DNA of 64,000 bases, taken from Musa acuminata AAA Group (Eukaryota; Streptophyta; Magnoliopsida; Zingiberales; Musaceae). The stretch spans positions 8,233,001-8,297,000 of the forward strand of contig NC_088357.1 in assembly GCF_036884655.1 (NCBI RefSeq), given 5' to 3'. The translations under genes and the position numbers were made by a program. Shown here piece by piece: positions 40,491-56,793 of the stretch (position 1 is the first letter of the stretch; each line of letters begins with the position of its first letter). Under the pieces are notes generated by a model. That model did not search any database. It was not told the origin of the DNA and saw only the letters and a list, made by a program, of their open reading frames with translations.

Positions 40491-43400
40491 ATGTTATCCG
40501 CTAAAAGCCCTCTAGATCCTTCATGTTCCTCCAAGGTTCCAGCACCGAAGACTGGCGAGACGGTCTCTGAAAAGCTTGCCTCCCGGGAGAGGGATCCCAT
40601 TCTTGGACAGACACCAACTCCTAATTTCTCTATAAGGTAACAGTTCCCCGGAGCACTGCCTTGTGTTGGTGTTGTGCTGCTAAATATTGCTTGCATCAAT
40701 CAGATTAGATGTGTTTATTTCCGGAGGGCCTTTTGCTAAAGGTTTTGGTTCTTCACTTACAAATCTATTGGATGAGTACCGACCTTTAGTGGATCTGAGC
40801 TCATTTTTCGCCAGACTATTGCCATTGATATCCATCACAGGCCTCTGGATATCTAAAGCAATCAGGAATGAAAGGCTTGATTCTTCTTCTGGTGGATGAT
40901 TATGGTTTTGATTTTCTTGATATGTTATTAATTATATGGGCTTAATTAATCATATCATCTGATTAACAAAAGTTGTCCTTCTAGCGAAAGGTGACAGATT
41001 TAGAGGGTCATGGCTTTGCGGAATGTTTGTCTAGTTCCTTGATTAGTGGTTCATTTTTGTATCTAGTCTTGGTAACTAATGTGTGGTGTGATCTGAACAA
41101 GTTCACTGGTGAAATATTGTTGTGAATGAGATTGACCTCCTTTTTGTGTCTATGCTTGGAAGTGTGGAGTTGTGTTTGATCGTCTAACTTTTATGCCTTG
41201 CTTGCAAAAATATATCTGAGGCTTGTTCTTATAGAACTGTTGCTTTGATCTCAGGGATTATGTTTTCACATCAAGGAGCAAAAGCATCGAGACGAGCTGG
41301 CCGTTCACGCAGCATTTCTTGCAGCGTTGCTTGAAGCATGGTGTCAAAGATCTATTGCCACCCTTCGAACCTCCAGATTTGGTGAGTGTCCAGTGTTGGA
41401 GCAAGGGAGTAGAGTCTCAACAATCTGTAATCCGCCCGGAAATTGAACAGATCCCAGTGCATATTGGTCCTCAAGAGAAGGCCGTGAATATAAGACGGGA
41501 CTTGTGTTCGCCAATAGAGACACAACCTCCAGATGGAAGGTCAGCCACTTGTCGGAGGTTTAGGACTGATGAACTGACTCATTCTGGTGCAGATATCGGC
41601 TCGATAATTACTCGTGATCAAGTTGAAGGGACTTCTGCTGCGATTGGTGGAATTTCATGCTCATTTGCTGTAAATAGAGATGTCTTTGAAGCGCCTTCAG
41701 ATATAGACGTTGTTGAACCCACCAAAAAGCTTGGAAACTCACGCGAACCATCCGAAAAGAAGTGCAGGTTGATAGTCAGATTGGGTGTCATCTCCGACAG
41801 TAGCCGGGCAGAGGACATAAAATCTAGCTCCAGTACTGTTTCAGATCCTATGGCTTCAAAGGTTTGTCCGGTTTGTAAAATGTTTTCTTCCACTTCAAAC
41901 ACAACTTTGAATGCGCACATAGACCAGTGCCTGTCGATGGAGTCCAACACCAAGTGTTATTCAAGCAAAGTCGTAAAACCAAAAGCGAAACCAAGGAAGA
42001 AAAGATTGATGGTGGATATCTATACTACTGCTCCTCGTTGCACTCTCGAAGACCTTGATAAGAGGAATGGTTCCCACTGGGCTGTTGAATTGGCATTTGC
42101 AGCTGCACCAAGTGTCGAAGTTGACACAGAGACAAAGAAACCAAAGTTGGTACTGGTGGGTTCTGGAGAGGGCATAAAGGAAGGAGCTGTATATGTTGAT
42201 TCAAATGGTGTAAAACTAGGAATTTTATCCAAGCTCAGTAGTACATCACAGTCAAAGGAAGAACTGAAGTTGCAAGAGCATGACAAAGTCGTCAGGACTG
42301 GCAAAAGTTTTCTGATCGGCAAAAAGAAACATTTCAAAGCAAAGTACTCAAAGAAGATGAAAATGAAGTCACAGAGAAAGAAGTTGAATTCATTTATGCT
42401 GTTGAAAGCAAAGGTACTTTGACTTTCTTCATCCAGAAATCTATGGCTGCATTTGAGTTCTTGCACAAACACTCTTCATTACTTATATCATTCTAAGCAA
42501 ACTCTTTATGGAAATTTCGAAGTATTCTCTTCTGGTTTGATGTATTCTTTAATATGCTGAACAAGTATATTGTTCACTACATCTCTTCTATAGTTAACAT
42601 AGTATCTAGAAACATGTTGAAATCTTAGATGTGCTTAAGTCTGAAGCAACATCCAGTTTATGAGTTCTTAACAAAGAACCTGCCTACTGCTTCCATGGCC
42701 TTGTTTGTGTTACATTTATTTTTTCTAATATTTTTACAGCTGGAAGTTGGAACTTGTGACTGTTTAAGCCTTCACTTTTCTCTCATTTCAAGCGTTCTCA
42801 TCATGATCCACAGCTATAATCATACCAGTCACTACTTCAAATTTGTACGACTTGATGCTTTCCAGCCTTTTGGATTTGTGTCTCCGATCCTTTTATTTCT
42901 TTCCTGTCTGGGTATATTCTTCAAATAGCATCCCAGACATAATTTACAATCTGGGTTTTCTAGCATGTTTTGTGTTTATATGGTTATTTTATGGCTGAAT
43001 TCTTCATCCTAACTTTTTTTTATCAGCTTTAATTCTACCTGTGTTGATCATTAGGCCAATTTGGTGGCATGATTTGTATATTTGTTTGATCAGATGCAAA
43101 CTTCAGTCGAAGGAGATTGTGATGGAGAAACTCATCATGAGAATGGAGAATCACTGTTACATATATCAGATCCAGGAAACCTTGCCAACAGTAGGCCTGC
43201 GTGTCTAAGGCAGTGGATTTGTTCCAGACGATCAGATCTTCCAAAAAAACTTGCCAGCAAGAATGCCCATAGTGCATCAGATAATACTGCACTTGTTAGC
43301 CGACCAGATGCTTATATTTCTTCTGTTTCCTTAAGCCATCACTTGAAGTTTTCTAGGTTATCTGAAGATTTGACCAGCTCTCCAGGATCCAAAAATATCG

Positions 43401-45778
43401 ATATACTGTCTAAGACGGTCCACCCCATGGATGATGGCATGAAAGTATCTGAAAAGCTAACTATCTCAGCTTCCAGATGGTCGTCTGAAAGCACTGAAAA
43501 AAATAGCCTTCTACCGAGAGTATCAAAATCATCAGGGAATTTTGAGTCTTCTTCACGAACCGAAGCAAAGGAGACTGCTCCGAGTATTCAACATCGACCT
43601 GATACTTCTTCTGACAGGACAAACATACCTTCAATCCACTGTCCCTCTGCAAAGGACCAAATCGTTTCTACTCTGATGAAGAATGACTTGGTTAGAAGAT
43701 CACCCTTCAACCTACAAGCAAGGAAAGGTGATCTAAGTGTGAAACCTGATACTTGTAAGAAGTTCCGTAAGCATAGATCCATTTTAAGGAGTGGCAAGAT
43801 TAGAGCAAAATTTCAGTCAGCTACCAATGGAGTGCATAATAAAGGTGTGCTTGCTCCTGCTGCTGATATTGCAAGAGCAAGTAAAACACTAGGATCTTGC
43901 GAATTAAATCACTCATGTGTCGTAGGATCTGGAACAGGAGAGATGACGAATGATGCATTGCCAGGCACGAAAGATGTCCCAGAATTTGATAAAAAAGACG
44001 AGGGAAGCACACTGGAAGAGCAGAAACACAGTAATCATCTTGAAACCAAATACCACGGTCCTGATGTTCAGAATTTAGACATGCAAGTAGAGGTCTTGGA
44101 CTCTGGAAATTATGTCAGGAAACCTTCATCGGAAACGGCTGGTGGTAATCTTCTTTCTAATGATACTGTGTGTTCAGAAAGTCTGCAAGCAGCCTCTGAT
44201 TGCCAGTCTATCTCGAAAAGTGAGGTCAACACAGGACAATTAATGCAAATATCTGAGAAGCAAGTGGTGTTCTTTGGTGATACTTCCAGAGAAGAAATTG
44301 ATGGACAAAACATTCAAATGGTAGACAAAATGGAAGATAGAGGAGAAAAAGACTCTTATGCAGTTCAGCTTGTGGAACGTACTGTTGAAACCATGTCCAT
44401 CCAGGAGTCCAGTGGTTGTTCAACCAATCATGGGAATGCGGGGCATGAAATCCGCCAAAAGTGCTCCTCGATAACCTCAGTTAGAACAACAACAAATGAA
44501 GAGTTGGTTGGTGATGGTAAACCATGTGGATCACCTGATTCAACTGCTTCAACCATCTCACTCCCCTCTCCAAAAGATCTCAAATATACAGATTCAGATG
44601 CTAATGTATTTGCATCTGCTATCAATGCTGAAAATAAGTTGGGCTCGATAGATCCATTAGCTGAAGATACTGTAGTATCTGAAGAAAGAAATGTCAAGGA
44701 GAGGAATGAAGAACTTAAGGTGAATCTACCAGCAGAAATATCTGGTTGCATGGTAGATGATAAGACTTTCTGTTGCTCATGTAGGGAGAGCCTTTCAAGA
44801 GAGTTTCAAATTTTACAACCAAATGCTACTCACAGGACACCCAAGGTGAAGCAGGTTTCCAAGTTGTTCGCGAGGCCAAGAGTCTCTTCCTCTTTTAATT
44901 CATGTCAAAATCACAGAATTAATACCACAGTCATCTCCAATTTGCAAGCAGCTGGTCAGCCTACTACCAGCAAGGGTTTGTCAGATTGTGCAGTCAAGGT
45001 TCCAACTTGCAGTGTTCTAGGTTCTGCTATCCCATCATCTCAGTCACAGAACCGGTCAATATCCAATCCGATCCTTAGGCTGATGGGTAAAAATTTGATG
45101 GTGATGAACAATGAAGAGTTTGTGCAACCTCAAAGAACAGTTCTGGAATACCCACCAAATGTAAACTTCTTGTCACCTCTTGGATTTGCTTTAAACACCA
45201 ATCACTCGAAGCAGGAGAATTTTCGATACCATCACAAGATCTTCAGCGGGCCTCCGGCCTTTGATGCAACTGCATCGGTGGGTGAGCACCAATTTCCCAT
45301 ATGCATGCCTAGCGCACAGATGGCTGGTTTTTCAGTGACTCCCTTGCATACTGCTTTTGTGCCAAGACTTGATCACCACACTTGGCAAAAGAATGCATGC
45401 AGAAGGTCCAACTCCTCTCCAGCTTCCTGCATAATGAATGAGGTTCTTGTGATCGATGACCCTATTGAATTTGAGAGACGACCAGTCACTTCTCTGAGCA
45501 GTCCAATAAGTACTTTGCCTTTTGCTACTTCAGGCTTGAATCCTTTGTCTCAGAGGCCATTTTCCTGCGTCTCTTCGCAATGCCAGATTAGATATCTTCG
45601 TGGTGGCTCAAGGCCCTTGTTACCAAAACCATCCACTGGAATTAATGCTAATTTGACGAAGAGTGGCAGCATTACAGAAGGCCATGGTCCTCTACCTCCC
45701 AGCCCCTTTTTGCTCCAAACTGCTACCGCTGCTCACATGCAGTCATCAGTATGTTACTCACAGTTGCATGGGTCCTAA
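40491..45778 (+). CDS. HAPLESS8-like protein with UBZ-type zinc finger (1329 aa)
   Basis: Three coding exons (40491-40636, 41255-42413, 43094-45778) keep phase and give 1329 residues. Conserved blocks of this plant-specific family are present: PNFSIRDYVFTSRSK across the first junction, WPFTQHFLQRCLKHGVKDLLPPFE (about residues 60-85), and a C-x2-C-x13-H-x3-C zinc finger (CPVCKMFSSTSNTTLNAHIDQC, about 251-272). KPRKKRLMVDIYTTAPRCTLEDLD follows. The finger resembles UBZ4-type ubiquitin-binding fingers. The large third exon is Ser-rich and probably disordered, with short conserved islands near the end (NPILRLMGKNLMVMN, NEVLVIDDPIEFE). Arabidopsis HAPLESS8 was found in a screen for male gametophyte function, and its molecular role is not known. 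The family name is from memory. The start ATG at 40491 fits, since the upstream frame differs. Confidence 0.8.
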
Positions 45779-47315
45779 ACTGTACAAAAGTGCTTGCGGA
45801 ACCTCTGTCTCAAGTTCTACTTTGCAGCCATTGTTCCAGATCTTAGCTTACTTGACTGAGTACCCTCCGAGCACGGTTGTCTTGCAGCAGATTTCTTGCT
45901 ATACGGTCTTTCTAGCAGCCATGAAGCATCCTTTGGAACAAAAAGAACAGAACCAACAGGAATGTGACTCTGAGTTTTGAAACACTTCATGTATCGAATT
46001 TGATGTTCTAAAGGCCTTGTTGGCTGCGACGGCAAACATTCTGCAAAGTTGCAGTTTTGAACTTGTCAAAGTACATGTAAAATTCTCAATAATCCATGCA
46101 TCTGAATCCTTCCAAACTCTTGTGTGAAGCTTCTTAGTACTACTGATGCTTATAATGAATTTTGAATTGGGGTAGTGGTATTGGTGGGTTCCTGTGGTCA
46201 ATTTTATTTCTGTTCCAAAATGACTATGAAGTGATCAATAATTGTTTATGGTTTAAAGACTCGAATAAAAATCGTACTTGAAAATTTCTGTGCCCCATGA
46301 TCTCTCTCCATCAACATGTTATGACGTGTATTCAGATCCATTTCAGCTGCCCAAAATGAAACAAAGCTACAGAGTGCACTGAAGAATGCAGGATGATCCT
46401 ACCATTAAACCTGAGCTTTCACTGCTTTCATTCGTCTACTGCTGTGGGCGTGTGGATCTGACATCAGAATGGATTCATGAGTGAGTTGTAACGCTAAATA
46501 CAACGAGCTCTTTCACGCTAGTTATCCCATTGCGTGTATATTAATGGATTCAAAGATGATCCATCGCCACATGAAATATAGCCGTTGCAATGGGAGAGGT
46601 GAGAGATGGGAAGGAACAAAGCCTTCTTGCACGAACAGTAGTAACACATATGGGCAGTACGACGAACAGTCGAGAGAGAGAGAGAGTGTGTGTGCAATGA
46701 TCTGATTCCTTCTGGTGGCATGGCGACAGCCATCGTTTCTTGATGCCGCTGTTCGACGTTGGACGACACCAAAAAAGCTGCCCATCCACTCGTTACCACG
46801 TGCCGACACCGAGGGAGTGGGGCCCGGCAGCCAGTGATCAAAGCCTGGGGATTTGGAACGCGTCGATTGGCGACGCGGGTGGAACAGTGCGTGCGTCAGC
46901 CATGTCTCTTCTTCCCTGTGAGGGGCAGCGGCCCACCGTGCGGTGAACGGAGGGGAGGCGAGGGGCCATTAATGGCGTTTACCGAGTGCCATCCATGTGC
47001 ATCGCTTCCCGTAGGTACGGGCAGCAGGGGAGGCCGTACGGTTGCCGTCCTTCGCGTTTTCGAGTCCTCTCTCTCTCTCTCTCTCTCCGTCCGAGGAAAA
47101 GCGAAGAGATCGATGAATATAATTTAGACATTTTTCATGTGCCTTTTGCTGCTCACAACAATACTGCCTCGACATGCCTTGTGAAGAAGACAAAGGTAGG
47201 AGTAGCGGATATCTTAAACACACCGATCGGTTTCGAAATGGAATTTTAAGGAACAGTTTCCGGTAAAAGATGAGGCAGAGAACAAATCAATCACTGTTTC
47301 GCGGATTTGAGAGTG
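45779..47315. other. Intergenic between converging HAPLESS8-like and CRM genes
   Basis: The left part is the likely 3'UTR of the zinc-finger gene. A GC-rich patch lies at about 46750-47060 and a (CT)n run at 47067-47087. Overlapping frames there on both strands match nothing I know. Confidence 0.5.
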
Positions 47316-50300
47316 CTACTTTTCTTCGCCGGCCGTGCTTTTGGTGGTAATCTCTTTGTTCTTCTGATACAACGCAACATGCTTATGGTACTCCTCCAGT
47401 TCCTGCTCCAGCTTTTCGATGAATTCACTGGTGTGCTCCAGAGATTGCTCGAATCTATATTTCTCCAGAGCCTGTAAGACATTTCAACGAAAAATAAGTA
47501 TTGCGAGGATTAACTAGTTAGTTTATCATTTCCGAAAAGTACGACAGCAAAAGAACCTATGAGATTCAAAATTCCATTTTGGCCAGATGAACATGGAAAT
47601 TGATTGATTGGGTGCTTCTCCAGTTTGTAGCATGATGCGGATACATGGATTCTATTGCCGATGCCAGGGGTCATATTACCATATGGATAATGTACATGAA
47701 TGTGATAATCCAAGACCATTACCTTCTGCTTAGAAAGTGTCCCAGGAGGTGACATTATATCAGGTTGCACATAGTTCTTCCCCCGGTAAAATATGATGGT
47801 GTTATTGGCCTTTACGTCGATCGCGGTACCTTTGCTGAGCCGCGCCAGTTCTTGGGCATATTCATGGATCTGGCCAGGTCTGCAAGGCCTGCAGACAACT
47901 TTTACTGTTTCATGCTTCTTCCAGTGGAGATGCATGTTGAGAACCACACCGCCAAACACTCCTCGCCGCCCGACCGGAACATAATTCTTCTTCTTTTCAC
48001 CGGTTCGTCTTAGGTAAAACCGCTCTTCTTCGGTGAGGATTTCGGGATCATGTACTTGCTCCGGAGCTTTCGGAATCTCATATTTCCTCAGCTTCTCAAT
48101 CAACCATTCTTCTTTTCTTTTTGCCTGAACAATGAAAATGCTGGCCTAAGCAGAACAATCTACTTATAGAAGGCACGAAAAGCAACAAACTGAGTATATT
48201 TTATAAAAAAATCAATTGACCACTAAAAATCAACATTCATTAAAGAAGATTATCAAATGGCATATCACTGTAAGTATTAACCCGTGGAACTACAGATAGA
48301 AATCTAGAGAACTATGAACGACTATACTGAAGTTCTACAGCATGAAATGAGTGTTTGCAAGAAGAAATAGAAAGACTAGAATGCTTACGTATCAAACCTT
48401 TTCAAGCTTGTACCTAATTCTAACTTCAGGATTTGGCGACTTCATCTTCTTTTTTGCCTTCAATCGATACCATTTGAGCTCATTTAGTTTTGCTTTTCTT
48501 GACATCATCTTTCGCTTTTTCGTTGGCCTTGATTGAAATCCTGGTTTGGGATTTGGTATACCGACGGAAAATCTGGCCACATCATCATCTGTGTTAAGAG
48601 TCACTAGTGCATTGCTCCTAAATCTGATTGACTGCCACCTTTGTGGGTTAAACGGATAATATATGATTGGTTTGTGATAAATCAAAGAAGATACCAGAAC
48701 GCAAGATGAAAATGGCATATCCTTGTATCCTCTCGGACCAGAACATGTACACATTGAAAGACGCAAAATGCATGTACATCTATGCATATGTGATGTCCAA
48801 TTCATCAAGTAATATCCATTCCTGAACCCCACCAAAGATGTCCTGCAAGAAACATATCATAATTTGCAAATGCCCTCCAAAAAATCACCATGTAAGAAAA
48901 CTTAATAGAAGAGAAAACACGCTCAAAATCACTTGTGTCTTTGTATATTTAAAGCAACAAAAGGATTTGAGGAATGATACAATAGCAGCTCTATCAATAG
49001 ATGCATCGAGCAAATTCCTCTCTGTATACCCACCAGACACATCCCAATAAGAGGTTTGCATAACAATGTCAAACAGCAGTAGCATCAACAAGTGCACTAG
49101 CTGACTTGGTGGAATGCATTAATCGAGATTTTCACGATACGGTCTCATGGGTTTTTCCAGGAAAAGGCTCCTAAAACATTCACCGCACAGTAATAGCATC
49201 AAACTTTTAGTATGTTAAACTTACATACAGGGCAGATAAGCTCCTAAAATTGACAAAATATAGACTTAAGAACCATTAAGAATCCTTGTGGAATGGTCTG
49301 AAAGAAGGATATCCTTATGATAAATGGAACTGGAGACTACGAAGCCACCAACCTATGGATGCTTATTTAATCTAAAAACAATTAAGAATGCAGTTCTGTT
49401 TATGATTTAAGTTTGATGAAAGCAAGGTACAATAATGCAACAGAGAAAATTTAAGCTCCATATTTAAAAAAGATAAACAAGATAAAAAAATATGCAAAAG
49501 AAAATTCCTAGTCTTACAAGTATGGCAATAAAACTCCTAGTCTTACAAGGCCTTAAAATACTCGAAGCAAACCCCCCTGCCCTGAAAGCAAAACAACACA
49601 TATGCACTCAGAAACACACAAGAATTATCTCGAGGCAACAAACGAGTAACTGAACTCAATCAAGCTCAAAGTGCACAAGAACAATAACAACAAACTAAGA
49701 AGCTTGAACTCATCACGAGTACATCTACTCATCAAGCATCGTATAACTAATGCCGATCAAACAAGAGGTTATGCGCATCTAGTATGTTTATCCTTTTCTT
49801 CTTTAATAGCATAGGAAACACATGTTAGGACAAGAAGCAATTCCGACAAGGTTATGAAATTTGTATCATGTCATGAGGATTATGAACATCCACCTTTCAG
49901 TCATTGATTCACAAAAAAGTAAGACTTAAAGTAGCTATTGCCTTCTCAAGCACAGTCAAAAACTCATTCCAATAGGTATACTGTTCAGACACTTTATTAC
50001 TCCTCAGATGTCAAACTTCGATGGGAAGAGCAGCCAAAAGATAACCATATTAAACAGAATTCACGAGAATCACTGAAGCATATAAGACATTGAAGGAATC
50101 AAACAGATACAATAAACGGATTCGCCTATTATGAACTTGAAGAGAAAAAAAGGACAGAGAAAACGAAACATCTCTCGAAAAGTTCTACCAAAATGCTCCA
50201 TGCAGAAAAATAATCGAACAAGAAGGAAGACAAACACAGAATTTATCAAGGAAAACCGAAAAAGGAATCACCTTGTCGGATTAGAAAGAGGAATTCCTTG

Positions 50301-50375
50301 ACGACCGCACCAAGAAATCAATCCACGGAACAATCCGACACTCTTACTTCTCAGAAACCAAGAAGCAGAAATCAT
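47316..50375 (-). CDS. CRM-domain RNA-binding protein (At3g25440-like), organellar
   Basis: Four exons (50272-50375, 48398-48842, 47723-48124, 47316-47471) are phase-consistent and give 368 residues. The first exon lies 1.4 kb upstream and supplies an N-terminus (MISASWFLRSKSVGLFRG) rich in Ser/Arg with no acidic residues, as in plastid or mitochondrial presequences. A very basic stretch (RPTKKRKMMSRKAKLNELKWYRLKAKKK) precedes KRKEEWLIEKLRKYEIP and LTEEERFYLRRTGEKKKNYV. The CRM/YhbY fold then follows with the GRRGVFGG loop, VVLNMHLHWKKHETVKVVCRP, ELARLSKGTAIDV and IIFYRGKNY, roughly residues 215-305. The Glu/Lys-rich tail ending AGEEK is likely a coiled coil. CRM proteins of this type bind organellar RNA, often group II introns or ribosome precursors. 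This one carries a single CRM domain. Confidence 0.92.
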
Positions 50376-51061
50376 GGGAAGACGTCGCGTCTTCTACTGA
50401 TTGCCACCACCAGCGAGAGGACGGCGCTGTTCCCGGCAGCGAGGTAAGCGGCGGAGCCCGAGTTCAGGTAGGGTTTTTCCCTCGGATATGTTGGGATTTG
50501 AAGCCTAGGCAAAAACAACTAATTCTACCCGATTCTTATCCCACCTTATGCGTCCCACATTTCTTCAATCACGGAACAGGTAATTTAAAGGGTACACTTA
50601 AACGGGTAACGAAAGTATTGTTCTTCTGTGATCTATGGGCGAATTGGGTTGATTTATTGAAGGCAATATATATATATATATATATATACTGCCTACATTA
50701 TTTATATTCATATTAAGACGCGCATTACCCATCTAAAACATGTTTATTCTTAATTAGGTTTTATAAGGTGATTAGTCTGTAAGTAAAACAACCAATCAAA
50801 AAATACCAACAAATCTAAAACAAAATAATTAATGATATGACATTTCTAATAAAAAATTGTGAGAGTATGCCAAATATTATTAGAACTTAAACCACACATC
50901 ATATTGAACTGATCCTTCTCCAAGATATTAGTTTCGATACAGAGAAATCTCATTTGTGGTCTTTAAGCATCTACAACAACAATACATAAACTTGGATTAC
51001 TCCAGTGATAATTAGCATAGACTTCTCCTTCCTTTCTCTTTGGCACTGAGCTCGCCACCGG
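50376..51061. other. CRM gene promoter and UBC 3' flank
   Basis: The first part beyond 50375 is the likely CRM-gene 5'UTR and promoter. A (TA)n run lies at 50666-50688. The rest is AT-rich spacer and the 3'UTR of the downstream UBC gene. Confidence 0.5.
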
Positions 51062-53430
<2,369 letters not shown>

Positions 53431-54215
53431 GGATTGGAACGAGAACCAGCTCCTCAAGGGAGAGAGATGACGGACGAACGGGGGGAAGAACTAGGAGGAC
53501 AGCATCGGGTATCAGCTGGGCGGTGGAACCATCGAGGGACGGAACGGTGGATCTCATCCGTCTCGGTCGAGGCAGCGGACACGGTTTCGGCCCAATCGCA
53601 GGCGCTGGGCGTCACATTCGGCTTGTGGGGACGGGGACTGCTTTCCCGTCCCATCCCCATCTTATCCCCCCCATCGCACCTCTGAGCACGTCCTGTCGAA
53701 GGGGATTGGAGGTTGGATATCTTGTGGAAGTGAAACTTCGAATGGAGTAGAAAAGACGAAGAAGAATCTATGCTTAGATACGACTGAAGACTCGGGAAGT
53801 CCTTCCATCTGCATCAAGACAAAAATCTTTAGCTCCGACTTTCGCAGACACTTCCTGGTTGATCCTCCAACCCAACTTCATCAGATGATGTTGTGTTCTT
53901 GCTTCTTGGACTCGGGGATGACAGCAGTCAACCTCTACAACAAGAAAAAAGATCGTCTTTCAACCAGGATCGGAAGTGGCCTTGCGTGCTCGCCCACTCT
54001 TTAGAGTTCAAGTATGATATCAATCACAATTTCTTGAAGTTGAAGACATACGACATATGGACAAACACAAAGTTACAATCTCGGATACTCCACCGATGTT
54101 AGGATGAAGAACAAGAATACATTTTGTGTCACCAAGAACCCAATTTCCCCAAGCAATTTTACCAAGTAAACTCATCTGCGATCCTGCAACTTTCAGAGCT
54201 CAGCTGCTTCTACCT
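53431..54215. other. UBC promoter region and LLG 3' flank
   Basis: Around 53400-53760 is GC-rich with overlapping frames, consistent with a UBC leader and promoter. No independent gene is recognised. Sequence just left of 54216 is probably LLG 3'UTR. Confidence 0.5.
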
Positions 54216-55713
54216 TCAAGAAAGCAGACACTTCAGAACGACTCCACACGCAAGGAAGATGACGGACATGAGGCTCTGCCGATTCATGTAGCCAGAACTT
54301 GCATCTTCCTGCGACTGCGGTGCACTAGCAGGACACACAAGTCCTATCTTGTCGTCCCGGCACTCACTGGAAAACAGGCCAGGAGGATACCTCCCATAGA
54401 GGTTGATGTAGGTGAACATGGTCGATGCACAGTTGCTCGTCAGATCATTCAATTCTGCGGCGTATGGGCATGCGAGTTCCTTGAAAGCTCCACAGCAGAG
54501 GTCGGCAGGGTAGAGGGGACCCTTGCACTGGCTTGTGATGATTGTGTAGTTCAGGAACTCAAAGCTCAGAGGGCAATCTACAAAGTTTCTTAAGATGAGC
54601 ACAGCTGCAATTCCACTATTAGGCCAATCGGAGAACTATAGAACAACAGAAACAAGCTACGAGATTTTGCTCTCCATTTCAATGAGAATTCCATTCTACA
54701 ATGTTCCAATACAATCAGTGTCGCACATGTATCACAAGCTTGTGATCATGTTCCGATAGGCAAAGTTTCTTTCGAAATGATATTACCTATGGGCTTCTTC
54801 CTGGAAAAAGAACAAAAGGGATAGGCCGATGGTTTCAGGATGTCCATTCTTTGACTCATTCGTGCTCGCACTGGTCAACATTCTGAAATGTTCAGCAGCC
54901 TTTGTCGACATCCACCGATAGCTTTTATTAGATTATCTTTTATATCCCTTTGCCATTAAGTCTATCAATCATAGTAAGTCTACATCGACTTCACAGATAT
55001 TGTTATTTAATTTCATATTTTAATATCGAAATATCATGATTTTTATGCTTACAGAATCAAAATCTTTATGTATACAACGTGATAAGGACACAAATGAAAA
55101 CCATCAAGAATTCTAGCGTTAGTCTTTTATGTTTGAATTCTTTTTCGGTATCGCTCCTCGGGATCATATGGTCATCCCCATCTCTATATTAACACAATTC
55201 AACAGGCCTAATGAGTTCGATTCGATCCTGCTCCTCAAAAATGGATTCGACTGATCTAGCAAAATAGAAAGAAATCCAGACAAAATAATCCGATAATTGA
55301 AGCCTACGACATCTCGTAAGACCAATCACCGGCTCGTTACCTCCTTCGACGTTTCTCCTAAATTACGTTATGGCAGTTGCTCACGCCACGGCCAAAGCCC
55401 AAATATCGGAAGAGAGAGAACTACAAATTACAGACGAAAAAGAGGAGAGGAAAAGAAAGCAGATCTTACTCGTCGGTGTCTGCAGCAAGCTCCGCCCTCC
55501 GGATCCACGAGGCACCAGCACATCATCTAAACCGAAACACCCGAGCGTGTTTTCAGCACGAGAAGAACCCCATGAAAAAAAATTCAAACTTTTGCTACAA
55601 AATCCAAACTTTATGGATGGATCAGTACCTGATATGAAGCTCGAAGCAGTCGCCAACCCAGCAAACGCCACCAAAATAAGTGCCATCATGGAAAGCTTTG
55701 GATCCAAATCCAT
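54216..55713 (-). CDS. LLG: LORELEI-like GPI-anchored protein (LLG/LRE)
   Basis: Three exons (55629-55713, 55470-55526, 54216-54577) keep phase and encode 167 residues. LLG proteins act at the plasma membrane as chaperones and co-receptors of FERONIA-family receptor kinases and form the RALF peptide binding surface. An N-terminal signal peptide (MMALILVAFAGLATASSF) is followed by a GRSLLQ segment and the conserved domain. The eight cysteines are in the family pattern: NCPLSFEFLNYTIITSQC, KGPLYPADLCC, FKELACPYA, LNDLTSNCASTMFTYINLYG, YPPGLFSSEC and GLVCP. A small-residue stretch near EDASSGY and a hydrophobic tail (SVIFLACGVVLKCLLS) make a GPI-anchor signal. Length and three-exon structure are normal for the family. 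Confidence 0.95.
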
Positions 55714-56302
55714 CTCGATTCGTCTCTCCTAGCCTCCTCCAATCTAGAGAGAGAGAGAGAGAGAGATGTGAATTAGTAAGAAGAGGGCGGTCACGAAGTC
55801 GGGGCTCGGCGACCGCGTCTGCGTCTGCGTCTGCGTCAACTCGGGGCTCGGTGGGAGGGAAGTGGCTCACGAGCTTCGGCCCAGCCATCGTCTGACGGTT
55901 ATCGGGAAGGTCTATCTTCGTGGGGCCCGCGTCGCTGACCAGTGGCACGGGAGGTTCCTTCCTACCTGGCGTCAGCCGGGACAGGTGATGACGCTAATCT
56001 ACGTTCGGCGCCTGTGTACTAACTAACTTGAAGAGGCTTTGACGGTCTTGATCGTTCAAAGAGAGAAGGCGTCCAGTGATCGAACGGCGCTATCTTGAGA
56101 CCAAGTTCGTGAACGACCCGCATAGTGGGACCCATCCCAAGCTGGATCTCTCCGCAAGACGTTTGACGGCGCGTTGCGTATAAAGACCGGCAGAATGACG
56201 GCAACATCCCTCAAGCATAAAGCCTTTATTTTTTTGTCTTTTGCCCTTTAAATTTAAGAAACATCCGCATACGTACATACGCACGTATACATGCATACAT
56301 AC

Positions 56303-56341
<39 letters not shown>

Positions 56342-56793
56342 ATGTATATATCATTAATCTCCATTAGCTAGCTATCATCTGATCATTGATAATAAAAAAG
56401 ATCATTAGGCTAAAACACCTGAGAAAAATAATAATACACAGACCCTTGGTATCACAGAGCACTATTAAATTACTTTATATAATGAAACCATCATCCCTTA
56501 ATATGCATGCAACCATTTAAGTGACTATAATGATTAAAAGGAACTTAATATGCAACCTTCCGGTAGAATCTTACTGCAGCAAAGTCACATCAATGGCGAT
56601 CACACTAGGCAAACAAACCACAGTTGCATTTCCACGAGAAACAAAAATAGTTCTGGTATCCTTTTTATCCATCCAACAACCGCACCTCAAACCGGTGTTT
56701 CCCTATGACATGTTAACAGATACACATTTGGCACAGTAGATACAAAAAATTTCGAATACTCCGAGTAAAAACCTTCAGATACACTTGCGGGCT
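55714..56793. other. LLG promoter region and 3' flank of the Myb gene
   Basis: A (GA)n run at 55746-55766 lies just upstream of the LLG start codon, probably in its leader. A (TA)n run lies at 56305-56337. I recognise no gene. Confidence 0.55.
56305..56337. repeat. (TA)n microsatellite
   Basis: A pure TA run is read directly. Confidence 0.95.
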